NCBI GenBank assembly: GCA_040437565.1
Contig: JBDOQK010000024.1
Location: 248,001 to 312,000 of the forward strand
DNA from: Albugo candida
Taxonomy: Eukaryota > Oomycota > Peronosporomycetes > Albuginales
DNA length: 64,000 nucleotides
Direction of reading: 5' to 3'
The notes under the pieces were generated by a model that was given only the letters and a program-made list of their open reading frames with translations, ran no database searches and was not told the DNA's origin. The position numbers and the translations under genes are program-made. Below are positions 1-10,660 of the stretch, in pieces; within the stretch, counting starts at the first letter, position 1, and each line of letters starts with the position of its first letter.

Positions 1-2541
1 GGGTCGTCTCCCCAAGAAGATATAGTTCGATCTCTTCCGAGAGTAAGCTGAGTTGACTCCAATATGGGCTCAGGTGTCGTTAAAACCATTCGAAAGCGGT
101 GATTTAGCTCTATAATGTATTTTACAGCGTCGACTTGCATCAGTGCGATCATCGGGAATGCATGCTGGACGCCCAACGAGATGCATGGACACTGCTGAGG
201 CCTTGTGTCATTTCAGAGCTTCCCCTCACACCATCTTTTCGCGCACCATACGCAGCTTTACTCCCACCCATACATCGTTGTCTTGCTATCTTCTTATCCA
301 CCAGGCAGTTGACAGATTGCTGGACGGTAACTGTAGCCTTCCGTGGCTCATTCTGCACTATGCGGGCAATTATCCCTTCTGCACCCCATTTCTTCTCGAA
401 TATCGATGGACTGTAGTCTCAAAAGTACGCGCTGAGGTTGACGCGCTCAAGCAAAGCCAGTCCCCGGTGGATGAATCAGTGACTTCCTCTCCGCACACTA
501 CTTCGCCTGATCGAATGCCCTGCACCACGATCGATCAAGCGCTGCCATGACACTTACAAGCCGCGAACTCACGATATGTAGAGATCGTCTCGAAAAGGGA
601 AGAAGGTGACTGAGGGTCATGCTAGGTGTTACATGTATCCTTCTTCCCCTGATTGAACTATGGTCGTATGAATTCAAAAATAATCGGTGCGGATCTCTTT
701 TATAGCTTCAACTTGTGCTTATGCTAGCTTATCATCTTCGTATCTCGTACGTGAACATATACGCATCCAAAGTGTCCATACCGAATCAGTAAGATTGTTG
801 ATGCCGAGGGACAAATTTCCGCAGGATACGTCTTTGACTTCTCAAATTAGCGGCGTTCCGGTTTCTGATAACCAGAGTCATGGGCTGACAATTACATTGA
901 CCTAAGACTGGGATTGAGTATTTTAGCTTGTTCGCGTGGCTCGCTAAAAAAATTTTCCTACACAAAGCGTTTATGTAATCCTTCAGAGAAATCGTCCCAT
1001 CAGAGAATGCTTGAAGGAATCGGAAGCGGCTTGGCTGGGTCTAAGAAAGTTGTAACAGCCCCAAGAAAATATGTGTACGTGGCCGGATGATTCGTTGTCT
1101 CTACGGTGCTATATTTGCTGAAGCTGTCAAATCACGTATCGTTCATCCCAAGCAATTGCGAGGGGTTCAATGGCTCGATCAAAGAACGTGTGCGTGATCT
1201 TCCGCGCTGAAATAATGCGAAGAAATATGTCGGAACCACATAATTGCTCGAATTGATGGCATTGGGGTTTGTGTCGAAAAATCTTGAAAAATTGGAAACA
1301 CATAAACAAGTTCTTTTCTTAGTGGCATCCATGGTCGATGTACTGTCCTCACTCTCATAGAAACCAACTGAAAACGCTTCGAAGCCAACAAATCTTGATG
1401 ACTTCTCAGGAGCTTCGCGTCCATTCCCCCAAGACGATTGACACAATTAGCCAAACACCATTCGATGGTAGCAATGCGCTCATACAAGTCCATGCTTTTT
1501 CTCGATCGGTCTTGCGGCGTTGCGGTTCAGCTGCTTGTTTGGGGCCGAAATCCCATTGATCCGTGCATAGAAAAGAAGAACGTACGTGTCTTAGATATTT
1601 ACATCACCTCGAATCAATACATTGGATCCCGGGAAAAACATTGCAAGAGATACAGAATGGGAAAATTGACTCCAACTCGGCCGACATCAATCTCGTGTTG
1701 CAATTTCCGGGAAGATAATACAGAAGATGTGAAAATAGCACGATTGTTACCATATGAATTCTGCTTGTTGAGTTTAATCGCTTCTTCCAGCGATTCGACC
1801 AACATGCATACAAGCACAGTTCCAGCTATCTCTTTTGTGTTCGCGACATGGCGCATGCTAATATTGTCCAATAGCATAGCAACATGCCCCAGACTCCCGC
1901 TGAATCGCTCATTGATGTGCTGGTGATTTATTATGATTTGTGTGTATCGCGGGCAATGCATAGGATAAGTAGTATTTCCTACTATGACCAGAAAGCTGGT
2001 AGAATAGATCATTGGATAGACTGTATAATTATCTGAAGAGTACGATTTATTGTATACAAATCTGGAAATGACTTGGTAGAACAAATTGACATGACGTATC
2101 ATAACTATAGAAATAATTTCCGGACGGTCTGCATGTTCTTCGCAGTGCCCGAGAGATACATACACGTACCCGTATTAAGCAAAGCCTCGTTCTCCGCACA
2201 TTTGTATAGTTTTGACCATACAGAAATCAACCTCTTCTTAGATACCATATACACGACCACGGTTGCTGCTGTATGAAAATTCTTGCAGTCTGAAATTACG
2301 CTAAAAGTGACAAAACCTGATTTGCGAATCCATAACTATAGTTTTTCCTGTCTAAGTGATCGAAAATGAAGGATCAATGCGCATTTTTTCTGTTGTGATC
2401 ACCGACTCGTAGTCACCGATTCAAAGAACGCACATCGAGGTAGCCAATAAGATTCTGGTATGGTGCTGATTGTGTCTCTATTATCCAATCGCAATTATCC
2501 GCGCTGAATATTCGCGAAATTCGCGCGTCATTGTTGCTGGC
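1..2541. other. Region without an identifiable gene, 5' of DNA polymerase epsilon
   Basis: No protein family, RNA gene or repeat is recognisable here. Open frames are short on both strands. The best candidate for a real gene is a set of minus-strand helical-looking segments between about 1130 and 1920. One reads INERFSGSLGHVAML near 1900-1855; another reads MDLYERIATIEWCLANC near 1493-1443 and runs on with heptad-like leucines. They could be exons of a small minus-strand gene divergent from the polymerase gene, but I could not join them convincingly or name a family. The first 1 kb shows nothing that I can support. Confidence 0.4.
2511..2527 (+). promoter_or_regulatory. Possible E2F-like elements upstream of POLE
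   Basis: Two closely spaced TTCGCG-containing octamers, at 2511-2518 and 2520-2527, lie 15-31 bp before the polymerase start codon at 2542. CCAAT boxes lie further upstream at 2444-2448 and 2485-2489. E2F/DP sites with a TTCGCGC or TTTSGCGC core commonly drive S-phase replication genes in animals and plants. That these work the same way here is inference from sequence and position only. Confidence 0.3.
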
Positions 2542-5500
2542 ATGGATCGTACATTGGACAGGAATCAGGAAAGACAAGAAAAAAGAGCGCATTTTCAGCG
2601 ACTGAACAAGCCTGTATCCCGTGAATCATCAAGGATAAAAAATTCTAAAGGAGCTCGAGCAAACAAGAATCAGAATGGTGGCCGCGCTTTGGCCGGCAAT
2701 AAAATACGTGCGCTGCAAGAAAACGATCAACTCGATGCATCTCTCGGCTTCCCACTGCTGAAAGATATAGTTGAAAACGAAATGCAAGAAGAAGCAGGGG
2801 GCAGAAATCTGTGGAATGAGTCGTGTACAGAACGTCTCGGGTGGCTACTCAACTTTCGTGCCTCGACCATGATCGAGAAAATAAATGAAGTGGACAGAGA
2901 GGTCAGCGCAATTGATTTGTACTTTATTCAGCAAGATGGTCATGGGTTCAAAACGCGTGTTGTGTATCGTCCGTACTTTTACGTTCGCCTCGACGGCCAC
3001 GGAGCAATTGCTCAACGCGCGATTCTTTTCTTGCAAAAGAAATTCGAAGGTATGATGGAAAGCATTACACGAGTATATCGGGAAGACTTGGATCTACCGA
3101 ATCACCTGAGCGGGAAGAAAGCTCTTCTTCTCAAGCTAGCTTTCGCTACTGTGAATGATCTGATTCAGGTGAGGAACGAATTAAGCTCGCTGATACTTCG
3201 CAATCGAGCACAACAAAAGTCAAAGGAGGCGTACTTGAGCTCATCTACATGTAGCTCTTCCACTCAGAGACTCTTAGATTTAGAAGATTTGGTAATAAGT
3301 GACGATGAAGAAAGCGGTCATCATGCTACCTTGTCGATGCAAGCCAGTATGGATGACCCAATCGAGACATCATTTCTTGAACTCCGAGAATACGACGTCC
3401 CTTATGCGATGCGAGCAGCAATCGATCTAGATCTCCGAGTCGGATCTTGGTATCATGTCAAATATATTCATATGGAGCCATATGATCCTCATCATATCTC
3501 CAAGGACGCTCAATTAGTAGACAAAGCAGAGCCTATCGTTTGTGCTTTTGACATTGAAACCACAAAACAGCCATTGAAGTTTCCTGATGCGAATGCAGGG
3601 GATCAGATTTACATGATTTCATACATGATTGACCGTCAAGGTTTTCTTCTGGTCAACCGCGAGTTTGTATCTGAATCCATTCCGGCCTTTGAATACACTC
3701 CGAAACAAGTCTACCCCGGAGAATTTGAGGTTATCAACGTAGAGAATGAGAAAAATCTTTTGGAAGCATTCATTTCCCACCTTAAAGAAGCACGTCCCCA
3801 TATCTACGTCACGTACAATGGAGATTTCTTTGATTGGCCTTTTCTAGAAGTTCGCTGTCAAATGCATCATATCGATATGTCGAAAGCTCTCGGCATTTTC
3901 AAAACACGCGCTGGAATGAACAATAAGAAGGGAAAACGTGTTGAGTCGGAAGGCTACACCGAAGAAGACACAATCGCTGGGGACAAGAAATTCGATTCCT
4001 CGAATGTCACTTATGAATATCGTGGTCATGCATGCGTGCATTTGGATGCATTCTGCTGGGTTAAACGTGACTCTTATCTTCCTCAAGGTTCACAAGGGCT
4101 CAAAGCTGTGACGAAATACAAATTAGGCTATGATCCCGTTGAAGTGGATGCGGAAGATATGCTTTCCTTGGCACAAGAAGACCCGATGCAAATGGCGACG
4201 TACTCAGTATCTGATGCTGTCGCAACCTTTTACTTGTATGAAAAGTACGTTCATTTATTCGTTTTCTCTCTCTGCACAATCATCCCACTTTCGAGCGAGG
4301 ACGTTCTCCGAAAAGGCTCTGGAACCTTATGTGAGGCGCTCCTAATGGTCGAAGCTTTCCGTGGAAATATTATTTGTCCCAATAAGAGCACAAACGGTAT
4401 CAAATGGAGTGAAGGCGAAGAAGAAAAGTTTCATCGAGATACGTACCTTCTCGAGAATGAGACTTATGTCGGCGGTCACGTGGAGTGCCTTGAATCAGGC
4501 GTATTTCGATCAGATCTCGAGTATGACTTCAAAATAGAGACCCAGGCTATTGATCTACTTATTGAGAATCTTGATAGTGATCTGAAATCAGCGCTGGAAA
4601 GTGAGTGTGGGATCGCTGGTTGTGATGTGGAGGGTCAAGTGCTTGATTACTCAACTGTGAAGTCGCAGCTGAAGGACAAGCTACTATCGCTCAAGCAGAA
4701 ACCACAAAGACGAGAACTCCCTTTGATTTATCATTTTGATGTCGGAGCAATGTACCCAAATATCATTCTCACAAATCGCTTGCAACCTTGTGCGATTGTC
4801 ACGGAACGAGAATGTGCCGCATGTACTTTCAATACAACCTGTGGGCAGACTTTGTTACAGACACAAACTGGCAATAAAGATGTTATGTCTAGCTCGGATA
4901 TTTGCCAACGAGAGCTGGAATGGGTATGGAGAGGAGATTACTACCCAGCCCGCAAGCAGGAATACTTATCGCTAAAGACTCAAGTGCAGTACGAGAACTT
5001 TCCAATCTCTTCAAAAGATCGTTTGAACGCAGACACGGTCAGGATGGTGCCTTATACATCGTTATCCAAGGGTACACAAGGACGAATTTTGAAAGAAAGG
5101 CTGAAAGCATACTGCTCAAATGTTTATAAGAAGAATAAGATCACACGTGAAGAAACGAGGCAGGCTACAATCTGCATGCGTGAGAATCCCTTTTATGTCA
5201 ACACTGTCCGCGCCTTTCGGGATCGACGTTATGAATACAAAAGCCTCACGAAAAAGTGGAAGAAGGCATACACTGAAGCCGAAAAGGAACAAGACGCACT
5301 CAACATGAAATACGCACAGGACAAATCGTTGGTATACGATTCGCTACAACTGGCTCACAAATGCATTCTTAACTCGTTTTACGGCTATGTTATGCGTAAA
5401 GGAGCTCGATGGCATTCAATGGAAATGGCCGGTGTGGTTACGCACACTGGAAGTCAGATTATCAAGCAGGCCCGAGAATGGATCGAGCGAATTGGAAGGC

Positions 5501-8500
5501 CCTTGGAGCTTGACACGGATGGTATTTGGTGCATACTTCCGTCCTCATTTCCAGACACTGTACAGTTCCAAGTCGTCTCCTCCGTGCAGGACTCCTTACA
5601 AAGTCCGCAAACTCGAGAGATTTCGTATCCATGCATTCTTTTGAATGCTTTGGTGGAAAAATCATTCCAAAATCCTCAGTATCATGAACAAGATGAAAAT
5701 GGGCTTTGGAAAACACGCAGCGAGTGCTCCATTTACTTTGAAATTGACGGGCCGTATAAGTGTATGGTGCTACCTGCATCGACCGACGAAGGAAGACTTT
5801 TGAAGAAACGATATGCTGTATTCCATGAAGATGGGACGCTCGCCGAACTCAAGGGTTTTGAATTAAAACGACGAGGGGAATTAGAGCTTGTGAAAGCATT
5901 TCAATCTCGTGTGTTTGACACCTTCCTAGACGGAAACAGTTTGGAAGAATGCTATGCAAGCGTAGCTGCTTGTGCCAATCGCTGGCTCGATATTCTTGAA
6001 AGTCGTGGAGCAGGGATGCACGAATCTGAAGTACTTGAGCTTCTCACAGAGAAAAAAACAATGTCGGGGTCGGTATCTCAATACGGCAACCAGAAATCCA
6101 CCAGTTTGACGACTGCAAAACGGCTGGCGGAACTCCTGGGTGACGATTTGCTTCAAGGTCGAACTGGACTCACCTGTGAGTATATCATCGCTTCAAAGCC
6201 TTCACATGAAAAAGTGACGGAACGAGCTATTCCAGCCGCGATCTTTGCCATTCAAGACGATGCAGTCAAGTGGCATTACTTGCGAAAATGGTGCAAGGAT
6301 TCGGAATTGATGAGCATCAATGTGTGTGATTTACTTGATTGGGAATATTACTGGCAACGATTTGCATCCACAGTCCAAAAAATTATCTCCATCCCTGCAG
6401 CTTTTCAAAATATCCAGAATCCAGTTCCTCGAGTCGCTCTTCCCGATTGGACATTGAAAAAAGTTCGCGAGCAACATGCAAAGCATCAGCAAGGAAGCAT
6501 GCTCAAGTATTTGGTAACGCCAGCTCAAGTTGAGGCCGTCTCCCATCAAAACCCCTCCGACTGTGATATGACGGACGCTGCGGACCTTACGGCTACCATG
6601 GTGCAAGCGGAGGTGACTTGTTCTTTGCAGCAGGTCAAAGTCGTGAAATTCGGCGACGTTCCCGTTGACGAATGGCTTCAAGCTCGCAAATATCGATGGA
6701 AGGAATTGTTGCAAAAGCGTTCTCGATTACGGGTGATGAGAGAGAAAAACTTCAGAAATGAACGACTTATGGCCAATTTGAGCAAACGCAATCGATTTAA
6801 AGACGATAGCTTCTCGGAAGGTCGAAATTTGCGACGAAAGGGACTTTCATCGTTCATGATTGAGAATTTTGTCTTTGATACGCAAAAGACTTTGGCGAAT
6901 GAAGCTTGGGAACTGATTGAGATATTTCAGGAAGAAAATTCTGCTGGGAGACTGATATGTTGGCTAATCACTTCGGAATCGAGGCTACTCCAGCGCATTG
7001 AGCTCAAAGTACCTCGTGTATTCTACCTGGAATGCATTGCTAAGGATGGGGAAGAGGAGGAGCGCCTTGGGATTTTAGAGAGTCGTCTTGCGTCTGTAGC
7101 AAAACGTGTTCATCGAACGCTTCCTCATGACGGCGGGCAATCACAATCAATGGAAGGATTGGTCTTATTAGAGCTCCGATTGAGTGAAGAACACTTTCAA
7201 AAGAACCAGAAACAATTGATCCCTGAAATCATGGCTGATCCACTCGTTGTCAAGATCCATGAGCTACAAGTAGATCCATTGGTGCGCGCTGTCTGCAAGC
7301 TCGGGTGTGTGATCACAAGTGACCTCAACCATCAAAGTAGGATCGATGCAGACAATGCGTCTTCCCTTTCATCCAGTTTGGGTCAATTCAAGCTGGATGA
7401 CCTTAGATTCCAGTCAACTGCAAGCGTGCCATACTTGCCTCCATCAAGGCAAAAGATCGAGTCAATTAGCCAACGAGGAACGCATTTACCAGCCACAAAT
7501 CGGATTCTCTTATACCACACGCAGCAAAATAATCGAGCAGCCCTGGCGATCGTTAATCCGTGTGAAATGGTCGTAGAAGGAGATGTATCTGAAAGTCGAC
7601 ACATTCGTTGCAGAGGGTTTGCGTCGATCTGGCTCGCTGATCCTGCAAGTGGCAGCGTCAAATCCACCAAGCAACTATCCCAAAGCCTTGAGGAGATGAT
7701 TCCTGACCTTTTTGTAACGTACCAGAATCAGAATACCAAGCAGCAACGCGCTGAATCCGCTTTACTCATGGAGACCTGTTCTTTTGATGCCCATATTGTC
7801 AAAGACATCAATGCTGCCTTCTCTGCAGCAAATGCGTTCCTGTGCAAGCTTCAAAATTCACAGATGCGATCAGCTCATCGTCCTGCGATTGTGGTCGCTC
7901 AATCTTGTTTTGGTCCCGATCAGCGTCGTCTACGGTCAAAGATGACGTGTCTACACGAGTTCCCGCTTGTTCTTTTGCCCTGGAGGAGTAGTGAAGCCCC
8001 GATCTTTCGAGCTCTTACATGGCGAACCGAAGTAAGTCGTGCAATCGTTCCCAAACTCTTTGAAATGATGCATTTCGCCGATGAACTGATCGCATGTGCT
8101 CGGTATGCGCATATACCCGTCGGTAACTTTGTGAGCCTGACACGGGGCATTGGCTCAACCGATCATTCATTAACAGTCTTGGACATTTTGTATTCCCGTA
8201 TCCTGACAGCTCACAAGCATCTTTGGTGGCATTCATCACGACTCGAGTTGGACGAAATGGCTGCGTCTTGGCTACCATCGACACCTTCCGTGCTTGTTTC
8301 CAACACTGGGTCTTATCCGCATGTATGCGCAGAGTTGGAACTGGACGGCCTGGCTGTGTGCTCGATCCTCACAAGTTCTCAGCTTGCTTCGCTGGAGACT
8401 GATTTCTCCTTTTGTCTAAGTGACACAAGTCAAAGTCGTCTTGGAATGCAACACCCAACTTCAGAAGCGCTCCTCAAAACATCTGAACCAAGCTCAGTAG

Positions 8501-10365
8501 CGTTCTCATTGTTACGTTCTTTGGTGACGACTTTGTTCAAAGACTTTGTGGCCACACGGAACCAATTTGCTGATTATTTGCTTCAGCAAGTATATCGATG
8601 GCTTTGTGCCTCCCATGGAGCGCTTTCTTACGATCGAGAACTTGTGGAAATGGTACAGTTGCTCATGCGAAAAGCTCTGCTTCAATTGCTAGCTGAATTT
8701 CGGCGCTTGGGTGCCGAAGTGATCTATGCCGACGTTGGCAACTCGAAAATAGTCGTCAATACAAAACGAAACTCTATGAAGGAAGCGCAGTCGTATCTCA
8801 ACTTTGTGCTTACGACTATAGCCAAGCAAGAAATGTTTCAGGTGCTCCAATTAACGCCAAGAAGGGTACGTTGCGAGTGAATGTGTTGATACGCTTGTCT
8901 GGGAAAGCTAATGCTTCTCTCTGTAGTTTCTCTCCCATCTCTTCTTTTACGATATTGAAAATTACGGGGCCGTTGCATGGAACACAGACTCGAATGAGTC
9001 CAAGAGCCCAAAACCGATGGAAGACGCCTTACACGTCATTTCGCACTGGAATATCGCCAACTATTTACCGGCTGGCGTTGACGAATACTTTGTCTTACTG
9101 GTCGGCCAATTCATACGACGATATGCGAAATTTCATATTCAGCCTAAAAGCGATGAAAACAACCAAATGAAAGAATCTATCGATGAGTACTTTGATCAGG
9201 ATATGCATATGAAACAACAGCTTCCAAAGTATTTGCAAAATCTGATGCGATCGTATTTTGCCAACAAAATGCTTCGTATCGTCACAGAGATTAACCAATG
9301 TGACTTGGATCCTTCCAGTTTCCCCATGTATGCTGGATCACATCTTCCTCTACAGAATCCTGCTTTAGAGCTGCTCAAATCGGTGACGGCTATTTTTGCA
9401 CTGGAACCAGCAGTGGCACTCGAAGTTGAAAATGTCAAGCGAACGCTTCTTCGAGTCTTGAATGTGAGTGAATTTGCAGAAGCGGCCCGATTTCGTAATC
9501 CTTCGCTCTCGTTCATTATTCCTCAAGTGATTTGCTCGACTTGCAATTTGTGCCGCTCAATCGATGTGTGTCGTGATCCTCAGCTGTTTCAGGTCAACGT
9601 GCTCGGTGAAGATGTAAATGATTCGACTCGGGACGAGAAAACGGAACGGGAAGAGAATACGATGGTCCAGATTCAAAGTGCCTGGCATTGTCCACGTTGT
9701 TTGACCTCGTACGATCTCGAGCTCATGGAGCTTATTCTAGTGGAGATGGTGCAGTTCACATCACTCAACTACCAGCTTCAGGATCTTTACTGCTACAAAT
9801 GTCAACTTCCGAAAGAGCACAAAATGTCACAATATTGTAAGTGTTCTGGGAACTATATATTATCACAGGGTGGAATTCAGAGCAAGAATCAATGGAGTCA
9901 CCTCGGCGGTGATATCCACCAAACCATTCACATTTTATCGCGTATAGCGGTGCAGCACCAATTTTATTATCTCCAAGAAGTGTGCGAGACGCTACAACNN
10001 NNNNNNNNNNNNNNNNNNNNNNNNNNNNNNNNNNNNNNNNNNNNNNNNNNNNNNNNNNNNNNNNNNNNNNNNNNNNNNNNNNNNNNNNNNNNNNNNNNCT
10101 AGTGGAGATGGTGCAGTTCACATCACTCAACTACCAGCTTCAGGATCTTTACTGCTACAAATGTCAACTTCCGAAAGAGCACAAAATGTCACAATATTGT
10201 AAGTGTTCTGGGAACTATATATTATCACAGGGTGGAATTCAGAGCAAGAATCAATGGAGTCACCTCGGCGGTGATATCCACCAAACCATTCACATTTTAT
10301 CGCGTATAGCGGTGCAGCACCAATTTTATTATCTCCAAGAAGTGTGCGAGACGCTACAACTGTGA
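2542..10365 (+). CDS. POLE: DNA polymerase epsilon catalytic subunit A
   Basis: Family-B replicative polymerase that synthesises the leading strand. The start is the ATG at 2542 (MDRTLDRNQ). Exon 1 is 2542-8865; a 61-nt phase-0 GT-AG intron (8866-8926) leads into exon 2, which reads FLSHLFFYDIENYGAVAW. Seen in the protein: exonuclease motif FDIETTK (about residue 336) and YNGDFFDWPF (about 426); polymerase motif A DVGAMYPNIIL (about 733), motif B KCILNSFYGYVMRKG (about 940) and motif C ELDTDGIWC (about 990). The C terminus carries the two Cys clusters, CSTCNLC...CPRC and CYKC...YCKC, that bind metal and accessory subunits. The 3' end is doubled around the gap at 9999-10098; with one copy removed the frame continues to TGA at 10363-10365 and gives about 2466 aa, longer than the roughly 2220-2290 aa of yeast and human. 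Identification is secure. Confidence 0.96.
9737..10360. repeat. Assembly gap 1: 100 N flanked by 262-bp identical copies
   Basis: Sequence 9737-9998 is repeated exactly at 10099-10360, separated by exactly 100 N (9999-10098). Both copies encode the second Cys cluster and C terminus of polymerase epsilon. Removing one copy plus the Ns (362 bp) restores a single continuous frame ending at 10365. This indicates an unmerged contig overlap rather than a real duplication. Confidence 0.93.
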
Positions 10366-10660
10366 TCGTAAAATGTGTATGCCCACTCACCACTGTGCAA
10401 GACATCAGTCAGTATCACTCTACAAATTATTATCGTCGCTAGTGCTCGAACAATATGATAATACATAGTTTAGATTGGCTTGCTATAATTGCACTCTTTG
10501 TTCCTTTCTGTTCTGACTGTACCTTAAAAGTATCTTTTAGCCAGTGACTAGCTATGCAAATTATTATCTTGCTATCATAGCTACCAGTACTATAGAAATC
10601 AGTTGGGGTATTAAACAAGCGAAGAGACCGATACAAATACATAAGAGGTAAGGCGTTGCC

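Noticed and set aside
1614-2165. 183-residue minus-strand frame
   Set aside because: The composition changes along its length and only a central part looks protein-like; it is at best one exon of an unknown gene, so it is described only in the region entry.
9997-10102. CTAG at the left end of the second copy in gaps 1 and 4, as a possible site-specific breakpoint
   Set aside because: The other five gaps begin with unrelated bases, so a shared breakpoint motif is not supported.
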